Shown in pieces: positions 8,426 to 20,020 of a stretch of 64,000 nucleotides of DNA. The stretch is taken from assembly GCA_015178975.1 (NCBI GenBank), contig WHVD01000058.1:62001-126000 (forward strand). Direction: 5' to 3'. Made by a program: the position numbers and the translations under genes. Source of the DNA: Hysterangium stoloniferum (lineage: Eukaryota; Basidiomycota; Agaricomycetes; Hysterangiales; Hysterangiaceae). The stretch's first letter is position 1; every line of letters starts with the position of its first letter. Below the pieces are notes generated by a model. That model did no database searches. It was given only the letters and a program-made list of their open reading frames with translations, and was not told where the DNA came from.

Positions 8426-11400
8426 CTATGATCCAGGGTACAAACAAGTGGCCACATTTCTCATATACAAATCAATTTGTCGCATTAAAGGTCGCTCATG
8501 CGGATCTAACCTCCAACATTGCTCACATAGGTCCCAAATATGATCGGATAAAAAAGGTGCAGCAGATAGTTCAGGGCGAGGTGGTATCTTACCCCGTGTG
8601 ATCTTCATGATCACTACCGGGTCATTTTTTATCTGATAATAAGGTAGTTTTCCGGTAAGAATTTCCTTTGAAAACACATGCTTAGATCCTAAATTTTCAT
8701 TATTTGCTCAACGTACCAGTATTGTCATCCCAAATGCCCAAACATCGCTTTGTCGGTTAGGTTTTCCGTTGTGAAGCAACTCGGGGGCCATCCATCGCAA
8801 TGATCCACCTACATTGGAGGACGTGGTTAGCCGTATCATATCATCCACAAACCTAGATAGTCCAAAATCTATCAAACAAGGGACACCTTCACCGGAAACT
8901 AAGATATTCCCCTATGAAAGATATTCAGCCTAATAATCAAGTGCAGCATCAGTAACATACTGCACGAATATCCCCGTGAACAATGAGAGGATGATGACCA
9001 TGTAAAAATACAAGAGCCCCAGATATGCCTGTTATCTATCGATTCAGGGCATCAATATTAAACATTCCTCACCACAATGGCTTTTATACGGACCAGAGGA
9101 ATTCGATTAATCTCTGGATTACTGACGATATAGGACAACAGCGTTCCATGCGACATCCAGGGTGATATCAAAGCCGGTAGGTCAATTATTGTTGCAGGAG
9201 TAAAGTCATATGAATAGCCGAGACATTGTACAATGTTGGGGTGAGAGAGCGATGACCAGGTGAGGTATTCTCTCCATGCTCGCTAACAGGCACCATAAAT
9301 AATAAGCAAAATAACAATTTGAACTAATGATAGCATTTTACCCTCATCAGCTTGTCGTGCCGAATTTTTACGCCTTCACTGCTAAATCTCCTCAGGATCT
9401 TGATGGCAACCGTTGTGTCACCTAACTTCCCAGTCCATATATCTGCGTATCCCCCTCCGGCTACCGAATGTTGGCTTCGTTGTGTAATGCGACCATCAAG
9501 GCATAAATTTGAGACTTTTGGAAAGGGCGTTGCCTGGTCATGAATGAGGACCTTGGGGGTTTAAGTTTCATGTACTAATGATCATAGGAAAATTACCCAC
9601 ATGTTGCGCTACTAGGGTGGTAGCTCGTGTATTTCCATAGCTTAAAGAACCACGCGGGGAATTAGACAGTCCTTGGGACAAATAGGGCCCATTTGGAGTA
9701 ACCTTTTGCCTAATCCGAGAATTGGAGGATTTCTTTAGGTTCGACGGTTTCGCATCTTGCCACCAGCCCGGCCCATGATTATCATTGAACAAGAAAGTGG
9801 AATCATGGGTATCTGGATGGTCAAGTTTTATGGCATACGGCCTAGCAACCAGCAACTGCATCCTCAGCTCTTCTCCATCTCTGTATCTACTCATAGCCGT
9901 GGAAGTGGTAGGACCATCAAGGGATAAATTTGAGACTTTTGGGGAGGGCGTTGCCTGGTCATGAATCAGGGCCTTGGGTTTTAGTTTCAAGTACCAATGA
10001 TCATAGGAAAATTACCGACCTGAGGCGCCACTGTGGGGGAAGCTCGTGTATTTCCATAGATTAAAGAACCACTCGGGGTATTAGACAGTCCTTCGGACAA
10101 AGAGGACCGATCTGAAGTAACCTTTTCCCTGATCCGAGAATTGGAGGATTTCTTTAGGTTCGAAGATTTCGGATCTTGCCACCAGCCCGGCCCATGATCT
10201 TCATTGAACAAGAAAGTGGAATCACGGGTATCTGGATGGTCACGTTTTATGGCATACGGCCTAGCAACCAGCAACTGCTTCCTCAGCTCTTCTCCATCTC
10301 TGTATCTACTCATAGCCGTGGAAGTGGTAGGACCATCAAGGGATAAATTTGAGACTTTTGGGGAGGGCGTTGCCTGGTCATGAATCAGGCTTGGGTTTTA
10401 GTTTCAAGTACCAATGATCATAGGAAAATTACCGACCTGAGGCGTCACTGTGGGGGAAGCTCGTGTATTTCCATAGATTAAAGAACCACTCGGGGTATTA
10501 CACAGTCCTTCGGACAAAGAGGACCCATCTGGAGTAACCTTTTCCCTGATCCGAGAATTGGAGGATTTCTTTAAGTTCGACGATTTCGGATCTTGCCACC
10601 AGCCCGGCCCATGATCTTCATTGAACAAGAAAGTGGAATCACGGGTATCTGGATGGTCAAGTTTTATGGTATGCGGCCTAGCAACCAGCAACTGCATCCT
10701 CAGCTCTTCTCCATCTCTGTATATACTCATAGCCGTGGAAGTGGTAGGACCATCAAGGGATAAATTTGAGACTTTTGGGGAGGGCGTCGCCTGGTCATGA
10801 ATCAGAGCCTTGGGTTTTAGTTTCAAGTACCAATGATCATAGGAAAATTACCGACCTGAGGCGTCACTGTGGGGGAAGCTCGTGTATTTCCATAGATTAA
10901 AGAACCACTCGGGGTATTACACAGTCCTTCGGACAAAGAGGACCCATCTGAAGTAACCTTTTCCCTGATCCGAGAATTGGAGGATTTCTTTAGGTTCGAC
11001 GATTTCGGATCTTGCCACCAGCCCGGCCCATGATCTTCATTGAAAAGGAAAGTGGAATCACGGGTATCTGGATGGTCAAGTTTTATGGTATGCGGCCTAG
11101 CAACCAACAACTGCATCCTCAGCTCTTCTGCCTCTCTGTATCTACCCATAGCCTTGTAAGTGGCAGCTAAACATTCCTGGGCACTTAAGGTCTCCGGATG
11201 TAAAGCTAGGAGACGCTCCCTGGTCTTCATCACCTGGACCCCAAGCCGTTCTGCTTCATCGTATCTACCCAGCTTCTCGTTCACGACAGCCAAACTGAGC
11301 TGTGCACTTAAGGTCTCCGGATGTAAAGGCCCTAGGAGACGCTCCCTGGTTTCCATCACCTTGACCATCAGTTTTTCTGCATCTAGGTATCGACCCAGCT

Positions 11401-12313
11401 TTGTGTACGTGAAAGCCAAATGGGCCTGAACACTTAAAGTTTCTAAATCCTCCGGTCCTAAGAGACGCTCCTTAGTTTCCATCACGTTAACCATCAGCTT
11501 TTCTTCATCCAGGTATCTACCCATTGTCATGTAAATGGTAGCCAAATATTCTTTGGCACTTAAGGTCTCCAGATGTAATGGCCCTAGGAGACGCTCCCTT
11601 GTTTCCATCACCTTGACCATCAGCTTTTCTGCATCTAGGTATCTACCCAGCGTTGTGTATATGAAAGCCAAATAGGCCTGGACACTCAGGGTTTCTAAAT
11701 GCTCCGGTCCTAGGAGACGCTCCTTGGTTTCCATCACCTTCATCATCAGCTTTTCTGCATCTAGGTATCTACCCACAGTCACGTAAATGGTAGCCAAATC
11801 TTCCTTAGCACTTAAGGTCTCCAGATGTAAAGGCCCTAAAAGACGCTCCCTGGTTTCCATCACCTTGATCATGAGCTTTCCTGCATCTAGGTATCTACCC
11901 AGCATTGTGTACGTGAAAGCCAAATGGGCCTGGACATTCAGGGTTTCTAAATCCTCCGGTCCTAGGAGACGCTCCCTGGTATCCATCACATGGACCTCTA
12001 GTCTTTCTGCATCTGGGTATCTCTCCACCTCCTTGAGCTTGATAGCCAAATCTAGCTCGGCATTCAAGGTCTCTGGATGTTCTCGTCCTAAGCTATGCCG
12101 ACGGGCCGCCACCGTTCGGTATCTATCCAGTGCACTGCTATCATGACTATTGGTTCTCTGTTTCTTCATTCTCCTTTTACTAAAAGAAGAGAACAGTTTC
12201 GAAACAAGATGGACCAGGGTGGTTGTCATGCCCAGAGTGTGTAGTGTGGATAGTGAGGCTAGGAGGGTCGCTCGACGCTGGAAGAGGCGAGACGTTTGTG
12301 AAACAAGGTTCAT
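8426..12313 (-). CDS. Copy B: TPR + TKL protein kinase, best preserved copy
   Basis: Exon 1 (12313-10856) starts with MNLVSQTSRLFQRR and encodes seven to eight 42-residue TPRs. Linker cassettes with 47-nt introns follow (10809-10855, 10390-10436 and so on). The kinase uses exons 9551-9342, 9282-9073, 9035-8961, 8911-8717 and 8680-8426, separated by introns of 59, 37, 49 and 36 nt. All key parts are present: GGGYADIWTG, VAIK lysine, HGDIRAGNIL catalytic loop, IDFG, APE and SDVWAFG. By family, TPRs bind proteins and TKL kinases phosphorylate Ser/Thr; a cytosolic signalling role is inference. There is no signal peptide or membrane segment. A 2-nt loss at the cassette junction near 10389 breaks the frame unless the downstream AG (GACCAG) is used as acceptor. 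An in-frame ATG at 12229 is an alternative start. Confidence 0.75.
9560..10856 (-). repeat. Tandem linker cassettes (about 415-423 bp) in copy B
   Basis: The stretch from the linker exon (GPGWWQDPKSSNLKKSSNSR) through a 47-nt intron (GTCGGT...CCCAAG) to the next exon start (ALIHDQATP) is repeated in tandem at roughly 10404-10826, 9987-10403 and 9568-9990, after the original at 10823-11150. The junction fuses SNLSLDGPTTSTAM to the last TPR-like segment RYRDGEELR. Each unit keeps donor, acceptor and phase 0, so the protein would gain about 120 residues per unit. Duplicate units differ by only a few percent. Confidence 0.85.
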
Positions 12314-12349
12314 GCTGTGCTCATTGGCAATACCTAATGCATGCACAAG

Positions 12350-13640
12350 ATAATGTCCAATTCATAATTAAACCAATACTTTGCATCTGCGATTGCATTA
12401 AACTTTTTTGAGCTGTCGACCACCGTTCGTCAGAGGCATTTATTATCGCCGGACTGAACAAAGCAGACGGTGTACTTATGATTCTCGTCCTGGTCCGGTG
12501 TTGGAGTTGTGTTATTTAAATGAGCTCCTTTGTATTGGGAATTACGTTCTGTAGTCATTCATGGTGAAATGAGCTAATCTCGGACTCCAGTCTGCTGAGG
12601 GGAATCTCTAAAGCCCGACGTACGAAGCCACATGAGAGCACATATGTTTTTACTGTGCAGTCGACCATTCACAATGACTTCCTCGGTGTTGCGTAGTGTT
12701 ACGAAGGCAGACTCGCAAATCATCTGAAAGATATGCAAGAAAGGATCAAGGAACTAATTAGTGAGAAGAAGGGATAAGCATGAGCAAGTAAAAACGCACG
12801 ATTCTTGGGCAGGGACAACATTCAAAGAAAGAAAGATTCAGTAACACCACAACATAAGTTATGCAAGAACAAGAGAAAGCAGGTCATTACCCAAAGCTCA
12901 AACGCTTACAGGAGGCGGTCGTACCGCAAGGACTCTACGACTCAATTTTATCGTCTACCCAAGTGTCCTTTATCGAGAGGCAGACTTGTCCCTCTTCGCA
13001 GTGGTTCGGGTTGACGCGGCCATTTCCATGTGTCCAACTAAGAAAGTGGGCTTAGTGGTTGGCCGTTGTCAGACGTTCAAGTCGGTACTAGTGCTTGGTC
13101 CTGGCAACGGCTTGCGGTTCTACCACAGTGCGATGTTCACTGGTATACCTTACACTCGTCAGGCTGCGAATATGACAAGGTTATCAACGAATTGAGTGAG
13201 GGATTGTCTCACATCCCCAGCCAGAATGCTTTGCCAAATACCCGTTCCAGATGCCAAGAAATCCTAAGTTGCCGGGACACGTTAGGGATCCAGGTACCTT
13301 CATAAAATGCTTCGTAACGTTAAAGAGAAAATGTAGTGCAGATTTTACGCCATAGAGAAGTACATTGTATTTCGCAAGGCCGGGGCAAGAGGGCCATGGA
13401 AATCGTCATGCCCGAAGGGCTCGTCAAGCTGCCTGATGATCCCGTCAACAAGGCTGCTCGCAGCAATCTCCACAATCCAGAGCTAGAACTGACGTCACCG
13501 GTTCGTCGACGTGCTCCGGGCCTAGTGCCCTCTTTCCCTCAATCTGTTAGATTTAGTGACTCGGCACAGCAACTACAGGTTATGTACCATTGTGGGTCCA
13601 GAGTGTGTAGACTACGTTCACTCGTTCGGTGGTGTTGAGC
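12350..13640 (+). other. Spacer U2: decayed repeat segment upstream of copy B
   Basis: This is the most complete copy of the U segment. Readable plus-strand pieces are YPKLKRLQEAVVPQGLYD (12888 on), [20 protein letters not shown] (12986 on), the HSAMFTGIPYTRQAANMT piece (about 13130) and AMEIVMPEGLVKLPDDPVNK (about 13395). They lie in different frames and may be exons or a frameshifted relic. Comparison with U1 shows conservation of the peptides but no common continuous frame. No family recognised. Confidence 0.5.
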
Positions 13641-13799
13641 TCCTGCACTTCTAGTGCTTCGCATCCACCTCCCTTTTTCATTCTAATACGATCGTCACCT
13701 CGACAAGCTTATCGACTGTGACCTCGCTGGCTGCATATCAACTCAAACATGATGAAGACAAAAGATATGGATGTGGGGACACTACACTGCTTCTTTGCT

Positions 13800-15270
13800 T
13801 TCTGAGAAAGCAAGGGATTCTTCTGCAGTCCATGCATTGTCGACATTTATTGCCCAAGACGTACCCGAGCATATCGTTTCGTCTCCCTCAGTGACACCGT
13901 CTCCTTCAGCCCAGCCACGCCATCGCGCCCAGCCGTTCCATCTCGCCTGAAAAGAGGAACGCACCGGCATCAATATCAGCATCTGCAGCAACACCTGCGT
14001 CAACAATCACATTCCGTGTCAGTCCCACTGCTGCCGCCGAATCATTCTCCTTCCCGCCCACGAAGCAACAGCTCCGCGTCATTATAGATATCTCCATCTT
14101 CACAGGTCAGGTTCGGGATCGGATTCGGGATGGCATGAGACCCTCGAGAGCTTCATTAATCTCGTCGGTCATCTCCGTAGCGCCTACTTCCCCGCCACCG
14201 CTATGGAGGAGGGAAATACTCGTACTGTTGCCATAACCGCTCTGATACTCGCGTACGTGCGCTTTCACAGTCTATTCCTCCGCGCCGTGCCGCAGCCTCT
14301 ATGTCAATGTCAACATTGTCGTCGTATCCCTTCCTCCCACTACGAGACCTTCCTTTGTCCTCTTCACACTGTAACGACGACTGCCCGTGCTCGCTGTACC
14401 GCCTGCTCACCACCCCCACGCAGCTGACGCTCCGGCTGCGGCTCGTCGCGAATCCGCACTTTATGCGCCTGAGGGCCGTGCAGAACCGCATGATGTGGGG
14501 CCTGGCGGAGGTGAGTGCGGAGGTGTGGGAGGTGTTCCGGCGGGGGGAGTATTTTGGAAGTGGGAGGTGGTGGGGGTGGAGCGGGGAGGTGGGCGGTGGT
14601 TCGGGGAGGTGGGCGGTGGTTCGGGGAGGTGGGCGGTGGTTCGGGGTCTGGGTCTGGGTCTGGTGGGGGTAATGCGGGTAGTGCCGGTAGTGCCGGTGGG
14701 AGAGGAGAAGGGAGGGGGAGAGAGAATGTGGATAGGGAAGGGAGGTTTTGGACGAGAAAGGCCGTGGTTGTCGGGGTTGCGGTTGAGGGTGGGGGGACGA
14801 GTGCGTTGAGGGCAGGCGTGGAGTTGGAGGGGAAGGCGGTGGGGGAGCGGAAGAAAGTCCGGACCCGGAGGATACGCGCACGAGAAAGGGAGGGCGCGTG
14901 GAGGGGGTGGGTGTTATGGTTAGCGGTTGGTTGGGTTAAGCTGTGTATGTATTTTTTATTTTTGCTGCTCCCCTCCCCACCTTTTTTCATTACTATGTTC
15001 ATGTTTCCCCGTACTCTCTCGCGTGTTGCATCCAATTCTCTCACCTCCCCCCCCCTAAATCCCGAACCACACCTACATGTATCATTCATATCACCTGCGC
15101 CGCCACTTTTACGCTCTACACCTACATCTCATCCATACATGTTTCATGGAAACACTGAAATAATTCGGATGCATGTTGATAACTGTTTTTGGCTATGTAA
15201 TAGACATACATATCTGGTGTCCGGAGACTTTCCGAAAAAGGCAAATGCTTTTTTTTTTTTTCGTTAGCTC
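13800..15270. other. GC-rich block X2
   Basis: Second copy of block X and a good reference for the unexpanded form. The plus strand from about 14415 reads RLRLVANPHFMRLRAVQNRM and then MWGLAEVSAEVWEVFRRGE. The same peptide with conservative changes is found in X4 at about 22555-22665, which suggests past coding constraint. The minus strand has a Pro-rich 241-residue open frame (14364-15089) across the same DNA. Domain identity unknown; I cannot choose the coding strand with certainty. Confidence 0.5.
14579..14643. repeat. 21-bp tandem repeat, 3 copies
   Basis: The unit GGTGGGCGGTGGTTCGGGGA occurs three times with a 21-base period within block X2. X4 has a single copy near 22690. It is a second, independent minisatellite seed in the same block that later expanded elsewhere. 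Confidence 0.85.
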
Positions 15271-15420
15271 TAGTTCATGCCATTTATAGGTCATACCCAC
15301 GGCATATGAAAGAAAAAATACTGCTTGAATTAAGAATAGCACAGCGAAATATTAAGTCATGCCCATTCCAAAAAGTAGCGACTGACGGCAAACATGACAG
15401 TACAGTTATCAACCAGCGTA

Positions 15421-18400
15421 TCAATAAGTGACCACATTTCTCATATACGAATCAATTCGTCGCATTAGAGGTCGCGCATCCGGGTCTGACCTCCAGCATT
15501 GCTCACATAGGTCCCAAATATGATCAGATAAAAAAGGTGCAGCAGATCGTTCAGCCCGAGATGGTATCTTGCCCTGTGTGATATTCATAATCACTACCGG
15601 GTCACTTGTTATCTCACAATAAGGTGGTTTTCCGGTAAGGATTTCCTTTGAGAACACATGCTCAGATACTCAAGGCGCTTTATTTGCCTAACGTACCAGC
15701 ATCGTCATTCCAAATGCCCAGACATCGCTTTGTCGGCTAGGTTTTCCATTGTGAAGCAACTCGGGGGCCATCCATCGCAATGACCCACCTACATTGGAGG
15801 ACGTTGTTAGTCGTGTCACATCACCCACAAACCTAGATAGTCCAAAATCTGTCAAACACGGGACACCTTCATCGGAAACTAAGATATTCCCCTGTGAAAC
15901 ATATTTAGCCTAATAATCAAGTGCGGCATCAGTAACATACTGCACGAATATCCCCGTGAACAATGAGAGGATTACAACAATGTAAAAATACAAGAGCGCT
16001 CGATATCCCTTTTATCTATCGATTCAGGGTATCAATATTAAGCATTCCTCACCACAATGGCATTATACGAACCAGGTGAATTCGATCATTCTTTGGGTTA
16101 CTGGCGATATAGGACAACAGCGTTCCATGCGACATCCAGGGTGATATCAAAGCCGGTAGCTGAAATGTCATTGTAGGAGTAAAGTCATATGAAAAACCGA
16201 GACACTTTAAAATGTTGGGGTGAGAGAGCGATGACCAGGCGAGATATTCTCTCCATGCTCGCTAACAGATACCCACAAACAATAAGCAAAATTATAATTA
16301 GAACTAATGATAGCATTTTACCCTCATCAACTTGTCGTGCCGAATTTTTACGCCTTCACTGCTGAACCTCCTCAGGATCTTGATGGCAACCTTTGTGTCA
16401 CCTAATTTCCCAGTCCATATATCTGCGTATCCCCCTCCGGCTACCGAATGTTTGCTTCGTTGTGTTATGCGACCATCAAGGCATAAATTTGAGGCTTTTG
16501 GGAAGGGCGTTGTCTGGTCATGAATGAGGGCCTTGGGGTTTAGTTTCATGTACTAATTATAATAGGGCAGTTACCGACCTGCTGCGCTACTGTGGGGGAA
16601 GCTCGTGTGTTTCCATAGCTTAAGGAACCAAGCGAGGGATTAGACAGTCCTTGGGACAAGTAGGGCCCATCTGTAGTAACTTTTTTCCTGATCCGAGAAT
16701 TGGAGGATTCTGCGTATCCCCCTCCGGCTACCGAATGTTCGCTTCGTTGTGTTATGGGACCATCTAGGCATAAATTCGAGACGGTTCGGAAGGGCGTTGG
16801 CTGGTCATGAATGAGGGCCTTGGGGTTTAGTTTCATGTACTAATGATAACGGGGAAATTACCGACCTGTTGCGCTACTGTGGGGGAAGCTCGTGTATTTC
16901 CATAACTTACAGAACCATGCGAGAGATTAGACAGTCCTTGGGACAAATAGGGCCCATCTGTAGTAACTTTTTTCCTGATCCGAGAATTGGAGGATTCTGC
17001 GTATCCCCCTCCGGCTCCCGAATGTTCGCTTCGTTGTGTTATGCGACCATCAAGGCATAAATTTGAGACGGTTGGGAAGTGCGTTGGCTGGTCATGAATG
17101 AGGGCCTTGGGGTTTAGTTTCATGTACTAATAATAATTGGGAAATTACCGACCTGTTGCGCTACTGTGGGGGAGGCTCGTGTATTTCCATAGCTTAAAGA
17201 ACCATGCGAGAGATTAGACAGTCCTTGGGACAAATAGGGCCCATCTGGAGTAACCTTTTGCCTGATCTGAGATTTGGAGGATGTCTTTAGCTTCGACGAT
17301 TTCACATCCAGCACCTGCATCCTCAGCGTTTCTGCCTCTCTGTATCTACCCATAGCCTCGTAGGTGGTAGCCAGACTTTCCTGGGCATTTAAGGTCTCCG
17401 GATGTAAAGGCCCTAAGAGACGCTCCCTGGTCGTCATCACTTGGACCCCAAGCCTTTTTGCATCGTCGTATCTACCCAGCATCTCATTCACGATAGCCAA
17501 ACTGAGCTGTGCACTCAAGGTATCCGTATGTAAAGGCCCTAGAAGACGCACCCTGGTTTCCATCACCTTGACTAACAGCTTTTCTGCATCTAGGTATCTA
17601 CCCAGCTTTGTGTACGTGAAAGCCAAATGGGCCTGGACGCTCACGGTCTTTGGATGGTCCGGTCCTAGGAGACGCTCCCTGCTTTCCATCACATGGACCT
17701 CTAGTCTTTCTGCTTCTTGGTATCTGTCCAGCTCCTTGAGCTGGATAGCCAAATCTACCTCGGCATTCAACGTCTCTGGATGTTCAGATCCTAGGAGATG
17801 CGCCTTGGTTTCCATCACCTTGACCATCAGCTTTTCTGCATCTGAGTATCTACCCAGTTTTATGTACGTGAAAGCCAAATCTACCTCGGCATTCAACGTC
17901 TCTGGATGTTCAGGTCCTAGGAGACGCTCCTTTGTTTCCATCACCTTGACCATCAGCTTTTCTGCATCTAGGTATCTACCCAGGTTTGTGTACGTGAAAG
18001 CCAAATGGGCTTGGACATTCAGGGTTTTTGGATGCTCCGGTCCTAGGAGACGCTCCCTGGTTTCCAACACCCCGACCACCAGCTTTTCTGCATCTAGGTA
18101 TCTACCCAACATTGTGTACGTGAAAGCCAAATGGGCCTGGACACTCAGGGTTTCTAAATGCTCGGGTCCTAGAACACGCTCCTTGGTTTCCATCACCTTG
18201 ACCATCAGCTTTTCTGCATCTAAGTATCTACCTAGCTTTGTGTAGGTGAAAGCCAAATTGGCCTGGACGCTCAGGGTGTTTGGATGCTCCGGTGCTAGGA
18301 GACGCTCCCTGCTTTCCATCACATGGATCTCTAGTCGTTCTGCATCTTGGTATCTCTCCAGCTCCTTGAGCTCGATAGCCAAATCTACCTCGGCATTCAA

Positions 18401-18565
18401 GGTCTCTGGATGTTCAGGTCCTAAGCTATGCCGAAGGACCTCCACCGTTCGGTGTCTATCCAGTGCACTGCCATCATGACTATTAGTTCTCTGTTTCTTT
18501 ATTCCCCATTTACTAAAAGTTGAAGAGAATAGTTTCGAAACAATATGGACCAGGGTGGTTGTCAT
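15421..18565 (-). pseudogene. Copy C: TPR + TKL kinase with a frameshift
   Basis: The ATG at 18565 (MTTTLVHIVSKLF) opens a long exon with about nine TPRs, the most in the array. The N-terminal TPR type (LNAEVDLAIxLKELxRYQ) occurs twice, near 18390 and 17740, showing an internal duplication. After tandem linker cassettes the kinase exons follow: GGGYADIWTG (about 16430), HGDI loop (about 15955), TDFG (about 15850), MAPELL (about 15770), last exon 15421-15660. The second kinase exon has lost one base near 16063 relative to B (ATAATGCC against ATAAAAGCC), which shifts the frame just before the catalytic loop. The rest is well kept, so inactivation is recent or this is a sequencing error. A solo LTR sits just upstream (18637-18829). 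Confidence 0.72.
16546..17160 (-). repeat. Tandem linker cassettes (about 287 bp) in copy C
   Basis: Two extra units (16546-16836 and 16833-17123) each carry the linker exon SSNSRIRKKVTTDGPYLSQG, a 47-nt intron with donor GTCGGTAA and acceptor CCCAAG, and the first part of the kinase exon up to SVAGGGYA. There the glycine loop is cut and fused to the next linker (GGGYA-ESSNSR). The breakpoints differ from those in copy B, so this is an independent duplication of the same stretch. The reading frame is preserved. Confidence 0.85.
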
Positions 18566-18636
18566 GCCCAGGTTGTGTAGTGTGGATAGAGGGGCTGGGT
18601 CGATCGACGCTGGAAGAGGCGATACGTTTGTGGACC

Positions 18637-18829
18637 TGTTGGTAATCAACCTAACATCCCTAAAATATTATAGAGTATCTTGGAATATAATTAACATAGC
18701 TTCGGTAATACCTCTGCCATCCCTTCCAGAACCTTCTTCCCCGTAGATATATGGTCCCCAGTAGTTTACTCATAATTACAAGCCAAGTAATATTCTAATA
18801 TTTACTGTGGTCTGCGCAACTTCCCAATA
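18637..18829. mobile_element. Short solo LTR (193 bp) upstream of copy C
   Basis: Copy B has uninterrupted sequence here (12290-12325), whereas copy C has an insert starting TGTTGG and ending CCAATA, an imperfect inverted terminus. It is flanked by GGACC (18632-18636) and GAACC (18830-18834), a 5-bp target duplication with one transition. Size and ends fit a Copia-like solo LTR. It displaces the normal 5' leader of copy C. Confidence 0.7.
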
Positions 18830-18839
18830 GAACCGAGGT

Positions 18840-19830
18840 TCAGGCTGTGCTCATTGGCCATTCACACATTGTGAAAGGTGTACTGTACATTAAAAAACGT
18901 ATGTGGTCTCACGTGGCTTCGTGCGTCGGCTTTAGGGATTACCGGGCAGACTGGAGCCGGAGGTCACCATGAATGACTACAGAACGTGATTCCCGAGGCA
19001 AAGGAGGTCATTGAAATAACACAACTCCATCAGGACGAGAATTATAAGTACACCGTCTGCTTTGTTCAGTCCGGCGATAATAAATGCCTATGACGAACGG
19101 TGGCTGACAGCTGAAAGAAGTGTAATGCTATCGCAGATGCAAATTATTGATTCAATTATGAATTGGGGTATTATTCTTTGCACTCCCTCGGTGTTGTGTA
19201 CGTTGTGTAGTGTTACGAAGGCGGGCTCGCAAAATCATCTGAAAGACGTGCAAGAATGGATCAAGGAACTAATTAGCGAGAAGAAGGGATAAGCATGAGA
19301 AAGTAAAAACGCACAATTCCGGAGGTGGTTGTCGGGGTTGCGGTTGATGGTGGGGGGGCGAGTGCATTGAGAGCAGGCGTGAGGGTGGAGGGGAAAACGG
19401 TGGGAGAGTGGGAGAAGGTCCGGACGGGGTGGGTAGACGCACGAGAGAAGGGGGAGGAGGGGAGGGGGGTGATGGGTGTTATGGTGAGTAGATGTTATGG
19501 TGAGTGGATGTTGGGTTAAGTTGTGTGTATGTATTTTCTTTTTTGCCGCTTCCCACCTTTTTTATTACCACATTCATGTTTCCCCGCACTCTGTCTCGTA
19601 TTGTATTTGATTCTCTCACCGTTCCCTTCCCCTAAAACTCGAACCACACCCATGTATCATGCATATAACCCGCGCCGCCACTTTTACGCTCTACACCCAC
19701 ATCTTCTCTACACGCTTCATGGAAACAACTCGGATACATGTTGATAATACCTATTTTTGGCTATGTAATAGACGTATCTGGTGTCCAGGGGCTTTCCGAA
19801 AAGGGAAAGGTTTTTTGTTTTTCTTTTCTT
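18840..19830 (+). other. Spacer U3 fused to the 3' part of block X3
   Basis: The segment follows U1/U2 until about 19320 (AAAACGCACAATTCC). It then continues abruptly with the GGAGGTGGTTGTCGGGGTTG sequence found in the 3' half of block X. The second half of U and the first half of X are therefore deleted in one step. No intact gene is left. Confidence 0.65.
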
Positions 19831-20020
19831 TGTTAGCTCCAGTTCATGCCATTTGTAGGTCATACCCACTGCTGATGAAAGAAAAAACACTGCTTCACTT
19901 ACGAACAACACATTGAAATATTAAATTATGCCCATGTCAAAAAGTAGCAATTGACAGCAAACATGACAGTAAAGCTGTCATCCAGGGTATAAATAAGCGG
20001 CCACATTTGTCATTTACTAA

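Noticed and set aside
14201..15267. Several long overlapping open frames of 226-250 codons on both strands
   Set aside because: GC-rich, stop-poor sequence opens all frames at once. Only short peptides are conserved between block X copies, so I report the block rather than genes.
11160..18479. Long plus-strand open frames opposite the TPR exons
   Set aside because: Mirror images of the 126-bp TPR repeat; their repeating peptide (SGCxGPRRRSLVSIT) simply follows the minus-strand codons.
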